Assembly: GCA_023244975.1 (NCBI GenBank)
Contig: JAHFLG010000013.1
Coordinates: 1-12,031 of the forward strand
Source: Candidatus Harrisonbacteria bacterium
Lineage (GTDB): Bacteria; Patescibacteriota; Minisyncoccia; UBA6257; 1-14-0-10-44-23
Length of the DNA stretch: 12,031 nucleotides
Direction of reading: 5' to 3'
This document shows, in pieces, positions 6,647 through 11,992 of the stretch. The stretch's first letter is position 1, and the number at the start of each line of letters is the position of its first letter. Both the position numbers and the translations under genes were made by a program. The notes beneath the pieces are model-generated. The model was not told where the DNA came from. It ran no database searches and saw nothing but the letters and a program-made list of their open reading frames with translations.

Positions 6647-6672
6647 ACAAGCTAGAAAGGTAGAGGTGAAGC

Positions 6673-6903
6673 GTGGCTAGAAAGATCAGGCTGACTACGA
6701 CAGGATTGGTGACGCTCCGACTTGAGCCAGAAGCAGAAAGGCTTCTGCGCAAGTTCTGCTTGCTCACCAACGCAACGATGGCCGAGTTGACCTCGCAAAT
6801 CCTCATTGCTCGTCTTCGGGGCCTTGAAGATGATGCCGCCGTCAAGCGCGTACTCGAAACACGAGCGGATCTCCTTGCTCACATCCACCGGCAAGAGCCC
6901 TGA
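6673..6903 (+). CDS. Small ribbon-helix-helix-like protein (76 aa)
   Basis: The family is not recognised with certainty, but the pattern fits a ribbon-helix-helix (Arc/CopG-type) DNA-binding fold: a basic start (MARKIRLTTT), a short strand VTLRL (about 12-16), a first helix EPEAERLLRKFCLLTN (17-32), a turn at ATMAE, and a second helix LTSQILIARLRGL. A Leu/Arg-rich helical tail follows. The start is GTG with GAGGTG 4 nt upstream, one of only two plausible Shine-Dalgarno sites in the window. The gene has its own promoter and a textbook terminator, so it is a self-contained unit inserted between two minus-strand genes. Codon choice is GC-richer than in the neighbours. It could be a regulator, an antitoxin without a visible toxin, or a phage-derived small gene. 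Confidence 0.7.
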   Translation: MARKIRLTTTGLVTLRLEPEAERLLRKFCLLTNATMAELTSQILIARLRGLEDDAAVKRVLETRADLLAHIHRQEP

Positions 6904-6930
6904 GACCCGTCCACCGGTTCGTCTTCCTCG

Positions 6931-6967
6931 AAGGAGACCCGCACCGGCAACGGGTCTCCTTCTTTTT
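6931..6967 (+). terminator. Intrinsic terminator of the small RHH-like gene
   Basis: The stem AAGGAGACCCG (6931-6941) pairs perfectly with CGGGTCTCCTT (6951-6961) across a 9-nt loop, followed by CTTTTT. The T-run overlaps the stop codon of the convergent tsaE gene (6966-6968). Confidence 0.93.
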
Positions 6968-7430
6968 AAGAGATTGTAACTGTTCGGGTTGTCCCCTTTT
7001 TCGAATGCTCGATAGTTATCCAGCGCGTATGCTTGGGTAGATATTTTTTCACAAGTTCCGGCCACTCAATAAGAACGAGATGCTCCGGATTTTTTAATAT
7101 GTCTTTCAAGCCAAGTGCGAGCAGTTCCTGGGGCTTTTCTAAACGGTAGCAATCGATATGAAAGGCGCGAGTATGAGCCAGCTTTCGCAATGCGTACGGC
7201 TTGATAATTAAAAATGTCGGGCTAATAACCTGCCGTTGCACGCCTAGTGCTTTTAAGAATCCCTGAGCAAAGGTTGTCTTGCCAGCGCCCAAATTCCCCA
7301 CCAGCGCAATAACTGTAGCGCTTCCTCCTTTCTTAAAGGAGGTGGCCGGAGGCCGGAGGATTTCGCGGGCGAGCTGAGAGGCAAACGCCTGCATCTGTAC
7401 CTTAGAGCGTATATGGATCTTCTGTGACAT
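6966..7430 (-). CDS. tsaE: tRNA threonylcarbamoyladenosine biosynthesis ATPase TsaE
   Basis: TsaE is the small ATPase that works with TsaB and TsaD in making t6A37 in tRNAs that read ANN codons. From ATG 7430 the protein has 154 residues, a normal length. Walker A is GNLGAGKTTF (45-54), followed by the family markers SPTF (70-73), HIDCYRL (91-97) and LIEWPE (120-125). An in-frame TTG at 7439 lies inside the proposed -10 box and is rejected as the start. No tsaB or tsaD is in the window. It follows ruvB with a 60-nt gap and appears to have its own promoter. Confidence 0.93.
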   Translation of the reverse strand: MSQKIHIRSKVQMQAFASQLAREILRPPATSFKKGGSATVIALVGNLGAGKTTFAQGFLKALGVQRQVISPTFLIIKPYALRKLAHTRAFHIDCYRLEKPQELLALGLKDILKNPEHLVLIEWPELVKKYLPKHTRWITIEHSKKGTTRTVTIS

Positions 7431-7437
7431 GACTGAC

Positions 7438-7443
7438 AATATA
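7438..7443 (-). promoter_or_regulatory. -10 box of tsaE (possibly leaderless)
   Basis: TATATT on the minus strand ends 7 nt before the tsaE ATG, placing the expected transcript start at the start codon. The -35 position (TGGTGC at 17 bp) is weak. Confidence 0.45.
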
Positions 7444-7490
7444 CACCGATATGCTAGCCAGCACCACTGCGCAGCTGATCATCAAAAGTA

Positions 7491-8525
7491 TCATAGTAAT
7501 TTCCCTTGATCACTGCCGCCATGACCCAAATGTTTGTAGGCCGCCTCAGTGACGCGCCGCCCGCCCGGAGTTCGAGTGAGCAGTCCTATACTCATCAGAT
7601 ACGGCTCGTAGACATCTTCAATAATCCCCTTGTCTTCGTTGATTGCCGCAGCAAAACTGCCTACGCCCACCGGACCGCCGTTAAATTTTTCAATGATGAC
7701 CGACAAAATTCTGCGGTCGTGCGGATCAAGACCCAGTTCGTCAATCTCAAGCATCTCTAGTGTCTTTTTCGCAGCATCCGCATCAATGATTTCTTTGTCA
7801 TTCATCTGTACATAGTCACGCACCCGCCGGAGCAGACGGTTGGCCACGCGCGGAGTAAACCGTGACGCCTGGGCAACAATTTTCAAAGCCTCATCATTTA
7901 TTTTCAAATTCAGCATCTTGGCTGATCGTTTTAAAATCGCCTCAATATCCGGCTGTTCATAGTAATCAAGTTTAAAGCTGGCGCCAAAACGCGAACGCAG
8001 AGGCGCTGAAAGCAAGTTTGGCCTCGTGGTCGCGGCGATCAGAGTAAACGGTGGTAGGTCGAGAGTCAGCGTACGCGCGCCCGGACCCTTACCAACAATC
8101 AGATGCAGCTTACGGGTCTCCATGGCCGGGTAGAGCACCTCTTCAATCTGACGGTTAAGACGGTGGACCTCGTCAATAAACAATACGTCGCCCTTGCTCA
8201 AGTTAGTGAGTACTGCCGCTAGGTCGCCCATTTTTTCAAGCGCCGGTCCAGAAGTGATCTTGAGGTTACCATTGAGCTCACGAGCTACCAGGTTAGCGAG
8301 GGTCGTCTTACCAAGACCGGCCTGACCGAAGAATAACAGGTGATCGCAAGCCTCGCCGCGCTTTAACGCCGCGCCTAAAATAACCTTAAGATTTTTCTTT
8401 ACTTTATCCTGACCAATGTAGTCATCCCAGGTGTTTGGACGGAGAACCAAGTCTATGGCTTGGTCATTAACCCCGACGTTGTCAGTCGGGACAGGCTTTG
8501 CTTGTGGATTATCCCCCTTGGTCAT
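7491..8525 (-). CDS. ruvB: Holliday junction branch migration ATPase RuvB
   Basis: RuvB is the hexameric AAA+ motor that, with RuvA, drives branch migration. The 344 residues match the family. RPNTWDDYIGQ (29-39) is the conserved start of the ATPase domain. Walker A is GQAGLGKTTLA (67-77), Walker B VLFIDEVHRLN (114-124), sensor 1 AATTRP (164-169), the arginine-finger region LLSAPLRSRFG (171-181), and the sensor 2 region TPRVANRLLRRVRDY (224-238). The winged-helix domain ends with GLLTRTPGGRRVTEAAY. The start is set at ATG 8525. An upstream in-frame ATG at 8576 would overlap a TATAAT box and add 17 residues unlike the family. There is no Shine-Dalgarno site. RuvA and RuvC are encoded elsewhere in the window. 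Confidence 0.95.
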   Translation of the reverse strand: MTKGDNPQAKPVPTDNVGVNDQAIDLVLRPNTWDDYIGQDKVKKNLKVILGAALKRGEACDHLLFFGQAGLGKTTLANLVARELNGNLKITSGPALEKMGDLAAVLTNLSKGDVLFIDEVHRLNRQIEEVLYPAMETRKLHLIVGKGPGARTLTLDLPPFTLIAATTRPNLLSAPLRSRFGASFKLDYYEQPDIEAILKRSAKMLNLKINDEALKIVAQASRFTPRVANRLLRRVRDYVQMNDKEIIDADAAKKTLEMLEIDELGLDPHDRRILSVIIEKFNGGPVGVGSFAAAINEDKGIIEDVYEPYLMSIGLLTRTPGGRRVTEAAYKHLGHGGSDQGKLL

Positions 8526-8564
8526 AAAGCGTGTGATATGGTATACTAATTGTCCGTCCGTACC

Positions 8565-8570
8565 ATTATA
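8565..8570 (-). promoter_or_regulatory. Possible ruvB -10 box
   Basis: A perfect TATAAT on the minus strand would start transcription near 8558, about 33 nt before the ruvB ATG. The -35 region (TTTTAG at 17 bp) is weak and falls within the inverted repeat at 8583-8629. Confidence 0.4.
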
Positions 8571-8582
8571 TAGCATCCAGTA

Positions 8583-8629
8583 AGATACTAAAACCGGAGT
8601 TTCTTCCGGAAATTGCGGCTTTAGTATCT
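8583..8629. repeat. Inverted repeat between ruvB and the structured RNA gene
   Basis: AGATACTAAA (8583-8592) is perfectly complementary to TTTAGTATCT (8620-8629). Inside is a second small stem, CCGGA/TCCGG (8594-8609). A third ATACTAA copy lies at 8543-8549, inside the ruvB leader. The arrangement between two divergent transcription units suggests operator sites, though a structured leader or cruciform is possible. Confidence 0.45.
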
Positions 8630-8652
8630 AAAAGTCAAAAGTATTGACTTTT
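8630..8652. promoter_or_regulatory. Inverted repeat covering the -35 box of the structured RNA gene
   Basis: AAAAGTCAA (8630-8638) and TTGACTTTT (8644-8652) are perfect 9-nt inverted copies separated by 5 nt. The right arm contains the -35 hexamer TTGACT, so a protein bound here would compete with RNA polymerase. Confidence 0.4.
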
Positions 8653-8672
8653 ATAAAGATTCGTGCTATAGT
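8644..8672 (+). promoter_or_regulatory. Strong promoter of the structured RNA
   Basis: TTGACT (8644-8649), 17-bp spacer, TATAGT (8667-8672) with an extended -10 TGC directly before it. The predicted transcript start is about 8679. Confidence 0.8.
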
Positions 8673-8678
8673 TCCCTT

Positions 8679-8844
8679 GAAAATCTGCTGAGTAGTGGGC
8701 AAAAAGAATGTGTATCAATTTGGATACCTTGGCTTCGGCTGGGATACTCCTTGGTTATATTCTCACCTCTTTTTATTTATCTAAGAAGAATTTAATCAGT
8801 TTCCTCCCCAGGTACTGATTTTGCCCACTACTGAGCAGTTTTTT
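8679..8844 (+). ncRNA. Structured small RNA, 6S RNA-like candidate (about 166 nt)
   Basis: There is no ORF here, but there is a strong promoter and a fold running the full length. The two ends close in a 20-position helix with a single G-G mismatch (8685-8704 with 8819-8838), and the 3' strand runs straight into TTTTTT (8839-8844), so the closing helix also acts as terminator. Inside, AGAATGTG (8705-8712) pairs with TATATTCT (8756-8763), and this arm is capped by CTTGGC-UUCG-GCTGGG (8728-8743). The long unpaired 3' side contains a hairpin AATCAGT/ACTGATT (8794-8820). Length, closing stem, terminal arm and a 3'-side bubble hairpin recall 6S RNA, the RNA polymerase regulator. The 5' side of the bubble looks short, so identity is uncertain. 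It does not resemble SRP RNA, tmRNA or RNase P RNA. Confidence refers to an RNA gene; 6S identity is about 0.45. Confidence 0.8.
8819..8844 (+). terminator. 3' end of the structured RNA (terminator)
   Basis: The 3' strand of the closing helix ends in GAGCAG followed by six Ts (8839-8844). On the opposite strand the same helix is followed by ATTTT after 8685, so it may also weakly terminate the converging pilB/gspE transcript. Confidence 0.75.
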
Positions 8845-8864
8845 ATTACCCTACTCCTCTCTGA

Positions 8865-8884
8865 TGTGGATTACCAGTGGATAA
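8865..8884 (-). other. Two DnaA-box-like 9-mers
   Basis: On the minus strand, TTATCCACT (8876-8884) and TAATCCACA (8865-8873) each differ from the DnaA box TTATCCACA at one position. They have the same orientation and lie 11 bp apart start to start. They sit between the RNA terminator and the pilB/gspE stop codon. There is no dnaA or dnaN nearby, so this is a possible DnaA-binding regulatory or titration site rather than an evident origin. Confidence 0.3.
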
Positions 8885-8897
8885 CCTGTGTACCTGC

Positions 8898-10598
8898 TTA
8901 AAAATCTTTGAGTGGGCCGGTGACGCTCTCAACTTCTTCAAAACTAGTCTGACCGGAGATAGCGCGCAAGATGCCATCTTCTTGAAGGAAGACGATGCCC
9001 TGTTGCCGGCTGAACTCTTTTATTTCACCATCGCCGGCATGCTTAGCGATCATCGGTTCAAAGTCGTCACCCACCCGTAACAGCTCAAAGATGCCGTTTC
9101 TGCCGCGGTAACCGGTGAAATGACAGTTCTCACAACCGGTCTTGTCACCTTCTTTTTTTGGCTCATAAATTTCAGTAATAGCCTCGTATGGTTTTTTATC
9201 AACGCGCTCCGGCATACGCGCTAAAAATTTTGTTATCTTAGCTTTCAGATCAGCATCAATCGGTTTAGGAGTTTTGCACTTCTCACACAGCTTTCGCACC
9301 AGACGCTGAGCAATAACTAGGTTGAGAGCTGGGCCGATAGAGACCTGCTGGGCACCCAAATCGAGCATGCGCGGGATAACGCCGGAGCTGGAGTTGGTGT
9401 GAAGCGTTGAAAATACCAGGTGCCCAGTAAGAGCTGCCTGCAAGGCAATATCCACGGTCTCTAAATCGCGAATTTCACCAACAAGAATAATGTCTGGGTC
9501 TTGACGCATCATGCTGCGCAAACCGTTTGCGAATGTGTACCCTGCCTTGTTATCAACCTGGGTCTGCTCGATACCGTTTAAATGATACTCAATCGGGTCT
9601 TCAATAGTGATAATCTTAATGTCTGGTGTTGCTAGGGTGCGCAAAAATGCATACAGGGTTGTAGTTTTACCGGATCCAGTCGGACCGGTATTCAAGATCA
9701 TGCCGTTAGGAGCACGCAGCTCCTCTTCAATGATGGCAAGATCGTCGGGCCGAAGTCCGAGCTGAGGCAGGGTGATGTTAATAGCCCGGGGATCGAGAAT
9801 ACGCATCACAATCGCCTCACCAAACTCGGAAGGAGCAACGGCGACGCGGAGTTCAATCTGCAAATCGCCAAGCGCGATTGTAAAGCGTCCATCCTGTGAA
9901 ACATTGGAAACATTAAGGCGCAAATTGGAAAGTAATTTAATGCGTGAGACAACCAATCGGTACACTTCTTTGGGGATCCCATTCATGACAATTTGGAGCT
10001 CGCCATCGATACGATAGCGGAGCCGATCTCCTTGCTCATCGGTTTCGAGATGTACATCAGAGGCGCGGTTGGTCAACGCTCCGGCCAAGATGATATTAAG
10101 AATCTCGCCGGTAGCTATTTCGCCGACCATTATCTTTGTCAGCGCCTCTTTTACCTTCTCTAAAGTTGTCAACTCTTTTTGTAACTCAAGCACCTTTTCC
10201 GGAGCTACATCAACACGGCTGTTGATAGACACCATCGCCTTAGGAATAAACTGGTAAAAAGTCCAGGCGTACTCAAGTCCTTCTTTAGAAACTTCAAACA
10301 CATTCGTTTTCGTCCCTTGGGCAGCGAGTTCAGCCAAATACGCTTTTACTAATTCATCCTGAGGATTAAGAACTGCGAGAGCTGTAAACTGGCCTTTGTG
10401 GCCGAATAAAATCGCGTTCATGGCACGGGCTCGTTCTTCTGGCAGGAGCTTCAGAGCATCCAACTGAATGGGAGCTTTGGTCAGATCAATATACTGAGTC
10501 TTTTGACCTGTGGCTTTTTGCTGGGTCAGGCGCTCCTGGCTCTCCTGCCAGATACGCTTTAATTTTTCATCCAGCTTGGGATCTTTATTGGCGATCAT
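8898..10598 (-). CDS. pilB: Type IV pilus / type II secretion assembly ATPase (PilB/GspE family)
   Basis: This is a cytoplasmic hexameric ATPase that powers pilin polymerisation or pseudopilus extension. It has 566 residues. Residues 30-115 form the GspE N-terminal (MshEN-type) domain (YIDLTKAPIQLDALKLLPEERA). The ATPase core has Walker A GPTGSGKTTT (305-314), Asp box TIEDPIEY (331-338), Walker B ILVGEIRD (371-378) and His box TGHLVFSTLHTN (391-402). A tetracysteine zinc site, C438-x2-C441 and C489-x2-C492, marks PilB/GspE and is not found in the PilT retraction ATPase. The start is ATG 10598; extension to 10946 only runs antisense to yebC with unrelated sequence. No other pilus gene is in the window, so PilB and GspE cannot be told apart by context; in Patescibacteria this family usually serves type IV pili. 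No Shine-Dalgarno site. Confidence 0.94.
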   Translation of the reverse strand: MIANKDPKLDEKLKRIWQESQERLTQQKATGQKTQYIDLTKAPIQLDALKLLPEERARAMNAILFGHKGQFTALAVLNPQDELVKAYLAELAAQGTKTNVFEVSKEGLEYAWTFYQFIPKAMVSINSRVDVAPEKVLELQKELTTLEKVKEALTKIMVGEIATGEILNIILAGALTNRASDVHLETDEQGDRLRYRIDGELQIVMNGIPKEVYRLVVSRIKLLSNLRLNVSNVSQDGRFTIALGDLQIELRVAVAPSEFGEAIVMRILDPRAINITLPQLGLRPDDLAIIEEELRAPNGMILNTGPTGSGKTTTLYAFLRTLATPDIKIITIEDPIEYHLNGIEQTQVDNKAGYTFANGLRSMMRQDPDIILVGEIRDLETVDIALQAALTGHLVFSTLHTNSSSGVIPRMLDLGAQQVSIGPALNLVIAQRLVRKLCEKCKTPKPIDADLKAKITKFLARMPERVDKKPYEAITEIYEPKKEGDKTGCENCHFTGYRGRNGIFELLRVGDDFEPMIAKHAGDGEIKEFSRQQGIVFLQEDGILRAISGQTSFEEVESVTGPLKDF

Positions 10599-10626
10599 TG
10601 CATATGTAGTATAGCACCTGTATGTT
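10598..10626 (+). promoter_or_regulatory. yebC-ruvC promoter, overlapping the pilB start
   Basis: TTGCAT (10598-10603), 17-bp spacer, TATGTT (10621-10626), giving a transcript start near 10633, about 6 nt before the yebC ATG. The -35 box abuts the pilB start codon on the other strand. Confidence 0.6.
10608..10616 (-). promoter_or_regulatory. Extended -10 promoter of pilB/gspE
   Basis: TGCTATACT on the minus strand is an extended -10. It ends 9 nt before the pilB ATG, implying a leader of 2-3 nt. It lies inside the spacer of the divergent yebC promoter, so the two cannot be occupied together. Confidence 0.6.
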
Positions 10627-10638
10627 AAAATGACTGTT

Positions 10639-11187
10639 ATGAGCGGACATAACAAATGGAGCCAAATTAAGCATCGTAAGGGCGCGACTGATGCAAAAAA
10701 AAGCGCTGTATTTACCAAAATCCTTGGTGCTATTTCTATTGCCGCCAAAGCCGACCCGAGCCCCGACAGCAATCCCCGGCTGCGCACCCTCATAGAAAAA
10801 GCAAAGTCGGAAAATGTGCCGAATGAAAATATCGCCCGCTCCATTAGCCGCGCCAAAGAACAAAAAGATCTAAAAGAGTTTGTATTTGAGTGCATCGGCC
10901 CTGAGGGCAGCGCTATTGTGGTTGAAGGAATAACCGACAGTTCCAACCGTACGCTTCAGGAGATGCGCATGCTCGCAGAAGAAGTCGGCTGCAAACCAGC
11001 CGACCCAGGCAGCCTGATGTGGGGATTTGAACTGATAGACGAAGTGATTGACGGGATACCGACACGTCATTACCGACCAAAGTTTCCTCAACCGGCTTCG
11101 CCGGATATGAAAGAAAAGCTTGCTGAAATTCTTGGCGCGTTTGAAGAGCACGGCGACGTACAGCGAGCTGCAACAAACCTGCAATGA
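10639..11187 (+). CDS. yebC: YebC/TACO1-family protein, shortened
   Basis: YebC-family proteins have been described as DNA-binding regulators and, more recently, as ribosome-associated factors that help translate difficult sequences. The N-terminus is diagnostic: MSGHNKWSQIKHRKGATDAKKS. The chain continues with the helical domain (FTKILGAISIAAK), NPRLRTLIEKAKSENVPNENIARSI, and the second domain (YEGxGPxG-like ECIGPEGSAIVVEGITDSSNRT). The final helix and strand match the family ending (AFEEHGDVQRAATNLQ). At 182 residues it is some 60 short of the usual 240-250: after GSLMWGF the chain goes almost directly to the C-terminal segment, so much of the third domain is missing. The start at 10639 is preferred over ATG 10630 because MSGHNKW is conserved and the predicted transcript starts near 10633. 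The stop overlaps the ruvC start (ATGA). Confidence 0.93.
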   Translation: MSGHNKWSQIKHRKGATDAKKSAVFTKILGAISIAAKADPSPDSNPRLRTLIEKAKSENVPNENIARSISRAKEQKDLKEFVFECIGPEGSAIVVEGITDSSNRTLQEMRMLAEEVGCKPADPGSLMWGFELIDEVIDGIPTRHYRPKFPQPASPDMKEKLAEILGAFEEHGDVQRAATNLQ

Positions 11188-11657
11188 AGATCTTGGGCAT
11201 TGATCCGGGCAGCACGCTCATGGGCTACGGAGTCATCGAGACCTCCGGTAGCAGCGTTCGCGCACTAAGCTATGGCGTACTAAAAATCAAAGCCAAAGCC
11301 CTGCCTGACAAGCTGCTCGAGCTCTCTACGGGGCTTAAAAAACTTCTGACTAAACACACACCGGACTCGACCGGACTCGAAAAACTATTTTTTGCCAAAA
11401 ATAAAAAGACTGCTATTGAAGTTGCCCAGGCGCGCGGTGTCATCTTGCTCGGGCTACTCCAGGCTAATCTCCCGGTGACCGAGCTGACGCCAGCAGAAAT
11501 CAAAGTAGCCGTCACCAGCTATGGCGCGGCCGACAAACTGATGGTCAAAAAAATGGTCGGCAAGATCCTGAATATAGAAACGCTTGCCGCCGATGATAAT
11601 GCTTGGGACGCCCTCGCCGTTGCCCTAGCAGTGAGCAGCCACCAGAAATGGGGTTGA
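11184..11657 (+). CDS. ruvC: Crossover junction endodeoxyribonuclease RuvC
   Basis: RuvC is the dimeric resolvase that cuts Holliday junctions after RuvAB migration. The 157 residues fit the family and the RNase H-like fold. D7 in GIDPGS and E66 in GLEKLFF match the first two catalytic acids. The last pair lies in the C-terminal helix DDNAWDALAVALA. Here D142 aligns with the final Asp, but the residue three before it is N139, with D138 one step earlier, so the usual D-x-x-D spacing is D-x-x-x-D. The ATG overlaps the yebC TGA, which indicates translational coupling, and no Shine-Dalgarno site is present. The stop codon overlaps the -35 box of the next gene's promoter. Confidence 0.94.
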   Translation: MKILGIDPGSTLMGYGVIETSGSSVRALSYGVLKIKAKALPDKLLELSTGLKKLLTKHTPDSTGLEKLFFAKNKKTAIEVAQARGVILLGLLQANLPVTELTPAEIKVAVTSYGAADKLMVKKMVGKILNIETLAADDNAWDALAVALAVSSHQKWG

Positions 11658-11681
11658 CAGCAGAGAGCAGCTCAGTATAAT
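11654..11681 (+). promoter_or_regulatory. Perfect consensus promoter of the acidic mini-protein gene
   Basis: TTGACA (11654-11659), 16-bp spacer, TATAAT (11676-11681): both hexamers match the sigma-70 consensus exactly. The transcript would start near 11688, giving a leader of about 56 nt. Confidence 0.9.
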
Positions 11682-11710
11682 GGTTGCGTACTTAAGAAGA
11701 TAAAGGTCGT

Positions 11711-11728
11711 TTACTCATATTTGAGTAA
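11711..11728 (+). other. Hairpin in the leader of the acidic mini-protein gene
   Basis: TTACTCA (11711-11717) pairs with TGAGTAA (11722-11728) across a 4-nt loop, 15 nt before the start codon. The leader has no Shine-Dalgarno site, so this small stem may influence ribosome entry or mRNA stability. Confidence 0.4.
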
Positions 11729-11743
11729 TACAACATTTGCATC

Positions 11744-11914
11744 ATGACATTAGACTTACAAACTGAACTTCTCATCAAGCAGCCTCTTGTTGTCGCCATG
11801 GGCGACGAAGAGGAGGATCTTGATGAAGACGATCTGGAAGACGGATCGGACGACGAAGAAGATGATTTCGGCTTTGTCGACGATGATGAAGATGAGAACG
11901 AAGAGGAGAAGTAG
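11744..11914 (+). CDS. Very acidic 56-residue protein of unknown function
   Basis: I do not recognise this protein. Of 56 residues, 28 are Asp or Glu; from residue 21 to the end 26 of 36 are acidic, with only two Lys in the whole chain. Residues 1-18 are different in character, with a short hydrophobic stretch (LLIKQPLVVA) that could be a docking segment; the rest should be disordered. Evidence that it is real: a perfect consensus promoter, an ATG followed by an open frame, and a perfect palindromic terminator 8 nt after the stop. An internal ATG at 11798 would give an acidic tail alone. The strong promoter suggests abundant expression. Possible roles include binding basic proteins (histone- or ribosomal-protein chaperone, DNA mimic, RNA polymerase delta-like factor), but no function is shown by sequence. 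It lies downstream of ruvC as a separate unit. Confidence 0.78.
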   Translation: MTLDLQTELLIKQPLVVAMGDEEEDLDEDDLEDGSDDEEDDFGFVDDDEDENEEEK

Positions 11915-11922
11915 GGCTCCCC

Positions 11923-11950
11923 AAAACCCCCATCCTAGGATGGGGGTTTT
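11923..11950. terminator. Palindromic, probably bidirectional terminator
   Basis: The 28 nt form a perfect palindrome: AAAACCCCCATC paired with GATGGGGGTTTT around a CTAG loop. T-runs follow on both strands. It closes the acidic-protein gene. Confidence 0.93.
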
Positions 11951-11970
11951 GATTTGCAGGGCTCGCCCTA

Positions 11971-11979
11971 TGGTATTAT
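11971..11979 (+). promoter_or_regulatory. Extended -10 promoter of the last, partial gene
   Basis: TGGTATTAT is an extended -10 (TGn plus TATTAT). It ends 13 nt before the ATG at 11993, so the leader would be about 6-7 nt. No good -35. Confidence 0.5.
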
Positions 11980-11992
11980 GTAAGACATATTG

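Noticed and set aside
8526..8576. Upstream ATG giving RuvB 17 extra residues
   Set aside because: The start would fall in the TATAAT promoter box, and the extra residues do not resemble the family; ATG 8525 gives a normal length.
8679..8844. SRP RNA, tmRNA or RNase P RNA identity for the structured RNA
   Set aside because: The tip is a UUCG loop rather than the GNRA tip and asymmetric loop of SRP RNA; there is no tRNA-like end with tag ORF, and the RNA is too short for RNase P.
8865..8884. A replication origin at the DnaA-like boxes
   Set aside because: There are only two imperfect boxes, no clear AT-rich unwinding stretch beside them, and no dnaA, dnaN or other origin-linked gene nearby.
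10599..10946. In-frame extension of the pilB/gspE ORF by 116 residues
   Set aside because: It lies antisense to the conserved yebC N-terminus, resembles no GspE N-terminus, and spans the pilB promoter itself.
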